From: Candidatus Melainabacteria bacterium
GTDB taxonomy: Bacteria; Cyanobacteriota; Vampirovibrionia; Obscuribacterales; Obscuribacteraceae
Assembly: GCA_003963305.1 (NCBI GenBank)
Contig: RXJR01000006.1
Span: forward strand, 118,818 to 182,817
Direction of reading: 5' to 3'
DNA: 64,000 nucleotides
A program made the translations under genes and the position numbers. Of this stretch, positions 43,591 to 51,463 are shown one piece after another. The notes beneath the pieces are model-generated. The model saw only the letters and a program-made list of their open reading frames with translations. It did no database searches and was not told the origin of the DNA. How positions within the stretch are numbered: position 1 is the stretch's first letter; every line of letters begins with the position of its first letter.

Positions 43591-44259
43591 CTACTTCAAA
43601 GAGAACGGATTGAAATCAGTACTGCGATCGAAGAAATCTTCTTTCTCGATTTCCTTGACTTTGTTGATTACAACATACGTAAGCGGTATGAGCGCAGTCT
43701 CAACGGCACACTTGATCAACCAGCCGGAAATGATCGATTCAACAAGCAACTTGTCTGGAATTACCCCGTACAAACCAACTGTATAAAACAAAGCAGTGTT
43801 TGTCAGTTGTCCGACAACTGTGGAACCAACCAGACGCAACCAGAGATGCTTTCCGGCTGTCCATACCTTCATCTTTGCGAGAACAAAATCGTTGAGGATC
43901 TCGCCGAAAAACACGGCGACCCAGCTTCCTAAAACGATACGCGGAACCTGACTGAGGATCTGAACATAAGCGGCATTGCCGCTAAACCCTGGTGCTGGCG
44001 GCAGCCAGGCCGCGAATTGATAAAGAACAGCAGCCAGCGCAGAACATAGCAATACAGTCCAGAGCACCCGACGACCGACAGCATAGCCGTAGACCTCGGT
44101 CAACACGTCAGCAAATATGTAAGTCAGAGGGAAGTAGATCGCTGTGACTGAAACAGGAAACGAAAAAATTGGAATTAGTTTGGCGGCAGTAACATCCGAC
44201 ACTAGCTGTAGTGTCACGTACAAAACCGTTATCGGACCGACCAACTTGTAATCTTTCAT
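43591..44259 (-). CDS. yhhQ: Queuosine precursor transporter (VUT family, YhhQ-like)
   Basis: 222 residues from ATG 44259 (GTG 44265 is alternative). Six or so transmembrane helices, and the family segments are plain: LQLVSDVTAAKLIPIFSFPV, AIYFPLTYIFADVLTEVYGY, SWVAVFFGEILNDFVLAKMKVW, and LRLVGSTVVGQLTNTALFY. The family imports preQ0/preQ1 (queuosine precursors) in bacteria. I looked for a preQ1 riboswitch in the sequence before the start and saw none. Convergent with the transglutaminase gene (46-base gap); 28 bases downstream of a small membrane protein gene on the same strand. Confidence 0.88.
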   Translation of the reverse strand: MKDYKLVGPITVLYVTLQLVSDVTAAKLIPIFSFPVSVTAIYFPLTYIFADVLTEVYGYAVGRRVLWTVLLCSALAAVLYQFAAWLPPAPGFSGNAAYVQILSQVPRIVLGSWVAVFFGEILNDFVLAKMKVWTAGKHLWLRLVGSTVVGQLTNTALFYTVGLYGVIPDKLLVESIISGWLIKCAVETALIPLTYVVINKVKEIEKEDFFDRSTDFNPFSLK

Positions 44260-44287
44260 CCACACATTTTAGCAGCTCGTTTCACAC

Positions 44288-44533
44288 CTATTTGGGGGGC
44301 TGTGCCCTTAAAGGCGTGACGGGATAATCGAAGTGCATGCCGACTAGACACTCCGGGTGCCGAAATAACCATTCGATCATACCCAAAATTCCAACAGGCT
44401 GTTCAATACTGCCCTGATGAGAGCGAGCATAAGACTGTTGAATAAAAACAACGCAAAACAGGAGAAGCGACACTTTGGCAAATCGCTTTAGTCCATTGAT
44501 TGACTCATATTTTTGATACTCGGTTAGAAGCAT
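44288..44533 (-). CDS. Small secreted or membrane protein, unknown
   Basis: 81 residues from ATG 44533, with AGAGAGGA 8 bases upstream; the frame opens nine codons earlier. One hydrophobic segment (KVSLLLFCVVFIQQSYA, residues ~20-37) could be a signal peptide cleaved after SYA. The rest (MIEWLFRHPECLVGMHFDYP ...) is short and not recognisable. The stop is 28 bases before the start of the VUT transporter gene, so the two may be co-transcribed. Confidence 0.5.
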   Translation of the reverse strand: MLLTEYQKYESINGLKRFAKVSLLLFCVVFIQQSYARSHQGSIEQPVGILGMIEWLFRHPECLVGMHFDYPVTPLRAQPPK

Positions 44534-44638
44534 AATCAGGTCCTCTCTTAACACAGGCAAGCATTATGCGTTGAAACCCTGATCAGAATTAGTCAGAACA
44601 AACAGTGCATCAATTGTGGTTTACATCAAAAATCTTGA

Positions 44639-45412
44639 TTAACTGTCCTCGTCACTCTCAAATAGCTTTTCAAGCCGTTTTGGATAATTGTTCAAGAAAT
44701 CGCGAGTGACTTGAAAGTGTTCCGTTTCTTCGAATTCAACCTTCGTGCAGCCACTTTCACTAAAATGATAGATGGCGGCTCTAGGGTATGACAATAAAAT
44801 GGGTGAGTGCGTTGCGATAATGAACTGCGAATTCTGATTTACTAACTCATTTATTCTGATAAGCGCAGCGAGCTGACGCGTTGGAGATAGAGCGGCCTCG
44901 GGTTCGTCCATTATATAAAGACCGTTGCCCTTAAATGTCTGAGTGATAACCGTGAGAAACGATTCGCCGTGCGAACTCCGATGAAGAGACTTGCCACCAT
45001 ATCGCACAAAAGCCCTGGCTACACTTCCAACCATGGCATCAGGATCCCGCGCCAAATCCTCGAGATAATTTCCAATGTTATAGAAACTTTCTGCACGCAG
45101 GAAATATTTATCCTTTGGTCTTAGTATGTTCTTTTGCGGTCTAATGTACTCTGAAAGTCCCGACTCACCATACTTATCCCTCGTTGTATGGCCGCCCGTT
45201 CCACCTTCGCCACCAATTCCCATAACATCAGCAATACCTTCAACTAAAGTCGACTTGCCAGACCCATTTTCACCCACAAAGAAAGTTACATCGGGATGAA
45301 ATTCAAGCAAATCCAGATGTCGAATTGCCGGGATATTAAATGGGAACGCTGCGCGAAGCTCATTCGGGGCATCTAGAGTTATAGACTTCAAGTAAGGCTT
45401 CAGACTCTTCAT
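44639..45412 (-). CDS. AAA family ATPase (ABC-type, SMC/RecF-like)
   Basis: 257 residues with every ABC-type ATPase motif: Walker A GENGSGKST (residues 47-55), an ABC signature-like SSHGESFL (about 146), Walker B LYIMDEPEAALSP (about 170) and the H-loop IIATHSPILLSYP (about 205). There is no coiled-coil arm or second domain, so it is a minimal predicted ATPase of the AAA_23/AAA_21 type. Such proteins occur alone or as parts of two-gene defence systems (Septu/PtuA, OLD), but no nuclease or partner gene lies next to it: neighbours are a TPR gene (divergent) and a small membrane protein. Function not assignable. Confidence 0.85.
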   Translation of the reverse strand: MKSLKPYLKSITLDAPNELRAAFPFNIPAIRHLDLLEFHPDVTFFVGENGSGKSTLVEGIADVMGIGGEGGTGGHTTRDKYGESGLSEYIRPQKNILRPKDKYFLRAESFYNIGNYLEDLARDPDAMVGSVARAFVRYGGKSLHRSSHGESFLTVITQTFKGNGLYIMDEPEAALSPTRQLAALIRINELVNQNSQFIIATHSPILLSYPRAAIYHFSESGCTKVEFEETEHFQVTRDFLNNYPKRLEKLFESDEDS

Positions 45413-45492
45413 CCAATAAGCATAACACCGGATCTCAGCGCCGCTGAAATTGCGTGCTCCGAAAAGGCAAGTGTGCGAAAATAACCAGTACT

Positions 45493-46569
45493 ATGACAGT
45501 GTATCCTCACTACGAACTTTCGCGCGTCCAGAATGAGCATGAAGCGGCTGAGCTCGAGCAGCTTCTTAAAGAAAATCCTGCTGATCTTAAGTCACGCCTG
45601 GAACTGACAATTCACTATTTGAGAGACAGCAATGACAGAGCGCTTCCGCACGTCATCTGGCTGATCGAGAATGAACCAGAGATTGACTTCAAAAAATACA
45701 ATGTCTGGGTAGGTGCTCAATTCATTGAACCGGTAGAAGCGGCTTGGAACAAGGCTATCGCAAAGGCACCCGAAAACTTGACGATCCTCCGAAACGCAAT
45801 ATCATCCTGCAGCCTACTTTCAAAAGGGAATGACAAAAAATGGCTGGAACGTGGTTACAAGATCGACCCTTCCAACGAGGAATGGCCGAATGAATTGTCA
45901 TTCAAATACTACCTGGACACCCTGGACAAGCCACTTGAAGAAGGGAAGAAAAGTGCATTTGATTCAGTGAAACTGGGAAAAGAAGCTATCGAGCTTTACA
46001 GACGCGCGCCTAAGGAAGGGTATTTTCAAAACTGTTTAGGACAAACTGTCGACCGACTTGCGGAAATCTGCTTCAAATATGGATGGCTCGACGATGCGCA
46101 ATACATGGGCGACTATCTCATCGAGCACGGAGCCGAGCAGCAGAAAGCAGGTACAGCAGTCAAACTGCGTTATGGCGTCTCCGAAGTTCACCTCGGTCAT
46201 TCCATCTTGGGTCGCGTTTCACTCCGAAGGAATAATCTCACGGAAACGGATTCACACATGCAAGCGATGCCTCTTATGCGCGATCTTGAATTTCGAATCG
46301 ACCTACAGCTGGCAAAAGATCTGCTCAACCACAGCCACATTAACCTGGTTTGTGCATACCTGGACCGATGCATTGAACATTTCAATGACATGATCGATCA
46401 CCTGGTGCCCGACGACCCATTCTACGAAAATATTATTCGAACCTATGACCTACCAATTGATGGACCGGACTATATTCCGCGTAACCTCCGGGTCCACATA
46501 GATCGAGTTCAAAACTGGAAGGACTCTATAAACGCAGGGAACGATGTTCAGCTACCGGACAATATATAA
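45493..46569 (+). CDS. TPR-like helical protein, unknown
   Basis: 358 residues if ATG 45493 is used; GTG 45454 is in frame and neither has a clear ribosome-binding site. It is soluble, without signal peptide, and made of helical pairs that look like degenerate TPRs (HEAAELEQLLKENPADLKSR, WNKAIAKAPENLTILRNAIS, ICFKYGWLDDAQYMGDYLIE). No enzymatic motif; no family recognised. Divergent from the ATPase gene with only 80 bases between the starts. Confidence 0.65.
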   Translation: MTVYPHYELSRVQNEHEAAELEQLLKENPADLKSRLELTIHYLRDSNDRALPHVIWLIENEPEIDFKKYNVWVGAQFIEPVEAAWNKAIAKAPENLTILRNAISSCSLLSKGNDKKWLERGYKIDPSNEEWPNELSFKYYLDTLDKPLEEGKKSAFDSVKLGKEAIELYRRAPKEGYFQNCLGQTVDRLAEICFKYGWLDDAQYMGDYLIEHGAEQQKAGTAVKLRYGVSEVHLGHSILGRVSLRRNNLTETDSHMQAMPLMRDLEFRIDLQLAKDLLNHSHINLVCAYLDRCIEHFNDMIDHLVPDDPFYENIIRTYDLPIDGPDYIPRNLRVHIDRVQNWKDSINAGNDVQLPDNI

Positions 46570-46666
46570 GAGGAATAGTCCGCGCCATTCTTAGCGCCCG
46601 CTCTTCGCATCGATCTAATTAGTCAAATCGATTGGTGCGTCGAGTCGACTTACTATGATTCCATTT

Positions 46667-47266
46667 CTATTTGTTAGCCTGGATCAGTCGATTCGCGGCC
46701 AGAGTCAAATCATCAAAAAGAGCGTGTTGAAGCACCAGAATAGCAGTGCCCTTAACCTCATCAACGCGATGGTTGTGGCACTGACCTTTGACCACCCATT
46801 TTATTGTTAGCAGAACAAACTCAGCCAGAGTTTGTGGGTCGCTGTAGCGACGAACCAAACCTTGCGCCATCAAATTCGCAAAAACTTCTGTTAACTGGTT
46901 GAGCAACACCATACGGCTGTCTGACGTCTCTGCACTGGGAACCACTTGTTCGGGAAGCGCCAGAACATCGCGCTCTTGCGTAGCAACTTCCATTGCCCAA
47001 TCCAGAAGCATCTCGACACTTTCTGGTCCACGGAAGTTTTTTACTATTTCCCCAAACTGCTCACTAAGTCTCTTGAAGAAATCCTCACCGATCGCACAAG
47101 CCAGAGCCTCTTTTGATTTGAAATACAAATACAGAGTTCCAGAAGCAACTCCTGCTTCCGCTGCAATATCCGACATCTTCGCGGCTTCATATCCGTCTCT
47201 ACAGAACGTGACACGGGCAGCATTCAATATAGCGGCTCTCTTCGTTTCGTTTAGCGTACGGGCCAT
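46667..47266 (-). CDS. TetR/AcrR-family transcriptional repressor
   Basis: 199 residues. The N-terminal DNA-binding domain is typical: KRAAILNAARVTFCRDGYEA, MSDIAAEAGVASGTLYLYFK, SKEALACAI (residues ~8-55). The C-terminal ligand-binding half is helical (VEMLLDWAMEVATQERDVLA ... LAEFVLLTIKWVVKGQ). Two identical palindromes upstream (47298-47311 and 47340-47353), 42 bases apart, are very likely its operators, so it should repress itself and the genes read in the other direction. The ligand cannot be told. The plus-strand genes that may be controlled are the small membrane protein at 47622 and the patatin. Confidence 0.92.
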   Translation of the reverse strand: MARTLNETKRAAILNAARVTFCRDGYEAAKMSDIAAEAGVASGTLYLYFKSKEALACAIGEDFFKRLSEQFGEIVKNFRGPESVEMLLDWAMEVATQERDVLALPEQVVPSAETSDSRMVLLNQLTEVFANLMAQGLVRRYSDPQTLAEFVLLTIKWVVKGQCHNHRVDEVKGTAILVLQHALFDDLTLAANRLIQANK

Positions 47267-47297
47267 CTTGGAACTTCCCGGAATCCTTTATATAAAC

Positions 47298-47311
47298 GAA
47301 TGAACTCATTC
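47298..47311. promoter_or_regulatory. TetR operator, copy 1
   Basis: GAATGAACTCATTC is a palindrome with 6-bp arms around AC. It lies 32 bases before the TetR start, beside AT-rich TTTATATAA on the minus strand that could be the -10 region of tetR. It is identical to copy 2. Confidence 0.75.
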
Positions 47312-47330
47312 ATTCTAAAGACAATCCAGC

Positions 47331-47361
47331 TTCTTAACCGAATGAACTCATTCATTATAAT
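47331..47361 (+). promoter_or_regulatory. Rightward promoter next to TetR operator
   Basis: A perfect TATAAT lies at 47356-47361, directly after operator copy 2. The -35 region (TTCTTA at 47331-47336, 19-base spacer) is weak. Transcription would run toward the small membrane protein and patatin genes. Confidence 0.45.
47340..47353. promoter_or_regulatory. TetR operator, copy 2
   Basis: A second exact GAATGAACTCATTC, 42 bases from the first (four turns of B-DNA, so both are on the same face of the helix). It overlaps the upstream side of a plus-strand promoter, so binding would block rightward transcription. Confidence 0.75.
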
Positions 47362-47539
47362 AGAAGGATATTCACTCAGCAAGGCTGAATTTTAGCAAAT
47401 TCTGAACGTGCACCGTGCCACAGTGCCTGCTCCGCATTGATGGGCTAACCAGCTCCAAGCAAGCAACAAGGACATCTTGAAAACTGTAACCGACTACATT
47501 GGATTAGCTAAAGGTTTCAAAGTTTTCTGTCACGAGTGC

Positions 47540-47568
47540 TTGACCTTTAAACTGAATCGGTTCATTAT
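47540..47568 (+). promoter_or_regulatory. Possible second rightward promoter
   Basis: TTGACC (47540-47545) and CATTAT (47563-47568) are 17 bases apart. A partial palindrome TGAATCGGTTCA (47553-47564) overlaps the -10 box and partly resembles the TetR operator half-sites. The remainder of the 355-base gap 47267-47621 holds no credible gene. Confidence 0.35.
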
Positions 47569-47621
47569 ATTCGCGTGCTCTGAAAACAACGGAGCAATTC
47601 GAACTAGCTTTAAGGTGTCAT

Positions 47622-47921
47622 ATGAACTGCGAAAGAAAATACGGAAAGTTCGACGTGAAAAATCTCACGCCCGGGCAACAAGTTGTTTTCAAACCAGCAC
47701 TCTCGTTCCTTCAAATTGGAGCGTCATTTTATTTGTCCGAGCTACTGAAGCCTGTGCTTCTGCCAGTTTTACTGATCAGCATTGCGGTGGTGCTGGTAGT
47801 AGTGCTCAAATCGAAGAAGCAATCTCTCGATTATGCCGAAATACCAACAGAACAAGTTGTCGTTTGTTTGCAAACAGAAAATAATTCGTTTAAAAGACCT
47901 GTCGAACTAACCAGAAACTGA
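47622..47921 (+). CDS. Small membrane protein, unknown
   Basis: 99 residues from ATG 47622, with AAGGTG 7 bases upstream. A hydrophobic stretch (LLKPVLLPVLLISIAVVLVVVL, about residues 41-62) is flanked by a basic KSKK on its C-terminal side. An N-terminal LTPGQQVVFKPALSFLQIG precedes it, so one or two membrane passes are possible. No family recognised. A longer overlapping frame (47477-47884) is less likely to be real. It may be under control of the adjacent TetR. Confidence 0.5.
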   Translation: MNCERKYGKFDVKNLTPGQQVVFKPALSFLQIGASFYLSELLKPVLLPVLLISIAVVLVVVLKSKKQSLDYAEIPTEQVVVCLQTENNSFKRPVELTRN

Positions 47922-47996
47922 TTGTCCAAGCGTCGTTGAACAGCACTTAGAACAACCTCAAATCAGCACTGACGGTCGAACCTGGAGACCAAGATA

Positions 47997-49061
47997 ATGC
48001 GGAATCTCAAAAAACTCTTGACCATTTTAGCGACGAGCTTATTGAGCTTGACGCAAATGAATGCAGCCCTTGCCGAAAGACAAATATCCTCTGAAGAATA
48101 TCTGATCGAACAATGCAGCAAACCACGTCCGCGCGTCGCGCTCGTTTTAGGCGGTGGTGGTCTTCGAGGAGCTGCCCATGTAGGCGTTCTAAGAGTACTT
48201 GAACAGGAAAAAATCCCCATCGATCTGATAGTTGGCACCAGTATGGGTGCAATCGTCGGCGGACTTTATTGCTCGGGCATTCCCACAGAGAAATTGGAAA
48301 GTGCCTTTGTACCAGGATTCATTTCCAGCTACTTCGATTCACCGCTCCTGGTGCAAGCACTAAAGATAAACACCGGGTTGCTTTTTCTGCGCAAACCAGA
48401 GGGACTATACAACGGCAATGGATTTGCTAAATGCATAGAAAAAGCTATTCCCGAAGAACGCCGTGAAATAAGTAACTTCCAACCCCGATTTGGTGCCGTG
48501 ACTACTGACCTTGTTACAGGTAAAACCGTGGTGCTCACCAAAGGAGACCTGGCAAAAGCGCTGAAAGCAACAGCAGCGGTGCCATGCTACCGAGATCCGG
48601 TCGCAATGGAAAATTCGATACTTGTCGACGGTGGCATAACGTGCAACTTACCGGTAGAACAAGCCAAGCAACTCGGCGCTGATTTCGTAATCGCAGTCGA
48701 TGTGGACGAAAAAATAGAAACTACCAATCCCAAACTCTTTCGCGGGAATATGGGAAAAATCGGTTCGCGTGTAGTCTCGCTGATGCTTGCCAAAATAGAT
48801 GAAGCGCAGAAAGCTCAAGCGAACTTGTCGATTGAACCAGATGTCACTGGAATATCTCTACTATCGAAAAAAGTCTCCGACGGAAACCGCGCCATGCTAG
48901 CCGGCGAAGTTGCAGCAAAACAGGCACTGCCTGAGCTTAAGCTAAAACTCGCGCTGGCTGGAATTGACCTCGAGAACAGAAGCGATACTGCTCATGACTT
49001 ACCACAGGCGATACCGGTTGCTGAGCTTCCAACTGCCGAGATTTCAGTTGAGAGCAGATAA
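47997..49061 (+). CDS. Patatin-like phospholipase (secreted)
   Basis: 354 residues with a signal peptide (residues 1-27, ending ALA-ER). The patatin domain has all its motifs: the oxyanion loop VLGGGGLRGAAHVGVL (about 51-66), the nucleophile Ser82 in VGTSMGAIVGGLY, and the dyad Asp211 in LVDGGITCNLPV. It therefore should be a lipid acyl hydrolase with a Ser-Asp dyad, similar to RssA-type and PlpD-type proteins, acting outside the cytoplasm. The C-terminal ~90 residues are helical and Ala-rich without a beta-barrel domain. GGAGACC lies upstream of ATG 47997. Confidence 0.9.
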   Translation: MRNLKKLLTILATSLLSLTQMNAALAERQISSEEYLIEQCSKPRPRVALVLGGGGLRGAAHVGVLRVLEQEKIPIDLIVGTSMGAIVGGLYCSGIPTEKLESAFVPGFISSYFDSPLLVQALKINTGLLFLRKPEGLYNGNGFAKCIEKAIPEERREISNFQPRFGAVTTDLVTGKTVVLTKGDLAKALKATAAVPCYRDPVAMENSILVDGGITCNLPVEQAKQLGADFVIAVDVDEKIETTNPKLFRGNMGKIGSRVVSLMLAKIDEAQKAQANLSIEPDVTGISLLSKKVSDGNRAMLAGEVAAKQALPELKLKLALAGIDLENRSDTAHDLPQAIPVAELPTAEISVESR

Positions 49062-49258
49062 AGCCTCTTTGCATCACCGCCGCTTGTAAACTTTTAGCAG
49101 CTTGTAGCTCAGGGCACTTCCGCCCTGTCGTCATATGTCGCTTTAGCCGTCCTACGACGGACAAACAACTCACGGATACCATGCCAGCAACAATCATGGA
49201 AGCGGATTGTGAGACAATTGCTGAACTAGCGGAAACCCAGAGCAGGATGGAGTCACAC

Positions 49259-50461
49259 ATGAGACGAGCAGCACGGTTGTCAGCAGCCTTAGCGTTAAGT
49301 TTGAGCCTCGCAACTCTGGCTGTGGTTGCACAGGCGCACACGCAGGTTCTAGGCACCGGACACACACCGTCTATCGCTTCCAATGGGAAGGGGAAGATGT
49401 GCATCGTGTTCGAAGGAATGAACGAACAAACAGGCGTTTCCGACGTGTTTTGCTCAATAAGTGACGACGGTGGGAAGACATGGACGCCCCGAGTCGACGT
49501 CTCGCCGACTGTTGGTGTTTCAACTCGCCCGCGAGTGGCAATCGAGAGCACGGGCGCGATTGATGTTGTATGGACTGATACCGCATTTGGTGAAAACAAT
49601 CCCGACATCTTTTTTAGCAGGTCTGCAGATTACGGACGCACCTGGAGCCGAGCTACCAACATAAGTCACACGCCCGGCGCATCAAGAGATCCCGAAATCG
49701 CTGTTGGTCCGAATGACCAGCTCCATGTTGTCTTCGCAGAAACTCCAGCTTCAGATTTGGCGACCCGCGATATTTGCTACTCAACGTCGGCGGATGGCGG
49801 AAAAACATGGACCGAAGAGCATAGCCTGGAGAACGTGAGCCAAACCAAGAGCGATTCAGCAGAGGCAAGCCTCGCCGTCAGTGCGGATGGTCTTGTGCAT
49901 GTCGCATGGAAAGAAGAAAATGCGTCAGCCCTCGACAGACCACAGATCTATTATTCACACCGTACCGCATCGGGATGGGCGCCTGGAATAAACGTCAGTA
50001 AGAATCTGCGGTATTCCTATCACCCGGTCATCGCATGTGGTGCCAACGGAAACGTATTTATCAACTGGCTCGATAGAGCGCGCGCGGAAGGTGCAGCAGA
50101 CATCTGGTGCATCACGGTGAAGGACTGCGTGCCGATGGAACCACCGACTCGAATTACACACACGGGCTCGATTGCCAGTGCAGCTGAAATGACGGCCGAC
50201 AAGGCTAACAGAATTGCAGTCGTCTGGCCGGACCGTGCGTTGGGCTTAAACCTGCCGCGAATTCGTATAAAAACAATGGCGAATGGAACGGCAAACCCAT
50301 CCCACTCGAAAAAATTCGCGCATAATTCATCAGTTCAACTGGCTCCAGCTGTCGCAATTGACGGTAACAACTTGACCGTGACTTGGGAAGAGCGACGGCT
50401 CGATCGAAACCCAATCAAAGTTCGATCTTTCAGTATGTCTGAACTGCTATCAACCAGGTAA
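49259..50461 (+). CDS. Secreted BNR/Asp-box (sialidase-fold) protein
   Basis: 400 residues from ATG 49259 (GGAG 7 bases upstream, then a clean signal peptide MRRAARLSAALALSLSLATL... cut after AQA); the frame opens at 49181. Three canonical Asp boxes SxDxGxTW are seen (SDDGGKTW, SADYGRTW, SADGGKTW) with beta strands spaced as in a six-bladed propeller, plus weaker repeats farther on. I do not see the catalytic Arg triad (RIP motif) of true sialidases, so it may be a binding propeller rather than an enzyme. It is periplasmic or extracellular. Confidence 0.78.
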   Translation: MRRAARLSAALALSLSLATLAVVAQAHTQVLGTGHTPSIASNGKGKMCIVFEGMNEQTGVSDVFCSISDDGGKTWTPRVDVSPTVGVSTRPRVAIESTGAIDVVWTDTAFGENNPDIFFSRSADYGRTWSRATNISHTPGASRDPEIAVGPNDQLHVVFAETPASDLATRDICYSTSADGGKTWTEEHSLENVSQTKSDSAEASLAVSADGLVHVAWKEENASALDRPQIYYSHRTASGWAPGINVSKNLRYSYHPVIACGANGNVFINWLDRARAEGAADIWCITVKDCVPMEPPTRITHTGSIASAAEMTADKANRIAVVWPDRALGLNLPRIRIKTMANGTANPSHSKKFAHNSSVQLAPAVAIDGNNLTVTWEERRLDRNPIKVRSFSMSELLSTR

Positions 50462-50501
50462 AACTACCAGGCACTGGTATTTAACAGAACAACAAAAAAC
50501 A

Positions 50502-51302
50502 ATGAATAAGCTGGAAGAGTCGATGAGGGCAATTTATGGATCGCAAGATCTGGCAGCCCATCCATTTTTTCAGGGCGGCTTTATCAACTTTGGGTACTGG
50601 AAAGACATTCCAATTACTCATGGTATAGAAGTAAATGCTCGAACCTCAGCATCCAGGGCTCTGTACGAGTGCTTACTGAATCAACTAAACATCACTGCCG
50701 GTGATACTCTGTTGGAAGTAGGATGCGGACACGGTCTGGGTTGTGCTCTGATCTGCGAGCGCTGGCATCCAGCTTCCGTAATTGGAATCGACTTGATGCC
50801 CGAGCAGGTAGAAAGAGCGAACGAAAACTTGCATCGCCTGACGAAAAACGACTGCTCCATAACGTTCCGTCAGGGACGCTCAGATGCGCTAGACTTCCCA
50901 GCCGATACGTTCACCAAAATCTATACTGTTGAAGCAGCGCAGCATTTTCCATCCATCCCTAAATTTTTGGAAGAATGCTGGAGAACTCTCAAACCGAATG
51001 GACAACTCGGCATCACAACATTTTTCGCTGAATCAACCGATGCATTAGAGCAGATGAGGAAACATATCCCAGAACTCGATTTAGTGATGAATCCGATAAG
51101 TCCCCTTTCCACCTTAACGGAAGCTGCGACGAAACTCGGGTACAAAATCAATGTGCTCGAACGAATTGGCGAACACGTATTTCCTGGATTTCAGAAATGG
51201 GTTGAACTTACAAAATGCAAGGATGACTGGGGTCCTATTTGGGAGAAAGCCTATGAGCTAAAACTCCATGACTATTTCAACATCGTTCTGCAAAAACAGT
51301 AA
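50502..51302 (+). CDS. Class I SAM-dependent methyltransferase
   Basis: 266 residues. The SAM-binding motif I is LLEVGCGHGLGCAL (about residues 70-83), with VIGIDLMPEQVERA as motif II and DALDFPADTFTKIYTVEAAQ plus LEECWRTLKPNGQLGI as later motifs, of the UbiE/small-molecule type. The N-terminal FINFGYWKD and GIEVNARTSASRALYECL resemble methyltransferases of erythromycin- or sterol-type substrates. It has no signal peptide. The acceptor is unknown. It is 40 bases after the BNR gene. Confidence 0.85.
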   Translation: MNKLEESMRAIYGSQDLAAHPFFQGGFINFGYWKDIPITHGIEVNARTSASRALYECLLNQLNITAGDTLLEVGCGHGLGCALICERWHPASVIGIDLMPEQVERANENLHRLTKNDCSITFRQGRSDALDFPADTFTKIYTVEAAQHFPSIPKFLEECWRTLKPNGQLGITTFFAESTDALEQMRKHIPELDLVMNPISPLSTLTEAATKLGYKINVLERIGEHVFPGFQKWVELTKCKDDWGPIWEKAYELKLHDYFNIVLQKQ

Positions 51303-51463
51303 TCTCAAACTCTTGCAGATAATCTCTCACACCATCGGCACAACAACGCAAGCGCAGATTCAATTTACAACAGCAAAGACCGAATCTCCGACGACAAAAC
51401 CGCGGTCCTCGTCAGTAGCGCCAACGGGTGATAACATATAGAGGATTCTTCGAGAGAACCTTT

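Noticed and set aside
44260..44300. preQ1 riboswitch before the queuosine precursor transporter gene
   Set aside because: No preQ1-I or preQ1-II pattern seen in the short leader.
44639..45412. ATPase as part of a two-gene defence system (Septu- or OLD-like)
   Set aside because: No nuclease or other effector gene is adjacent; neighbours are a TPR protein and a small membrane protein.
47553..47564. Third TetR operator (TGAATCGGTTCA)
   Set aside because: Arms are shorter and the centre differs from the two exact copies; kept only as a remark on the nearby promoter.
47477..47884. 135-codon frame overlapping the small membrane protein
   Set aside because: The start lacks a convincing ribosome-binding site and the product is Cys/Ser/Arg-rich and irregular, while the overlapping frame at 47622 has a good site and a membrane helix.
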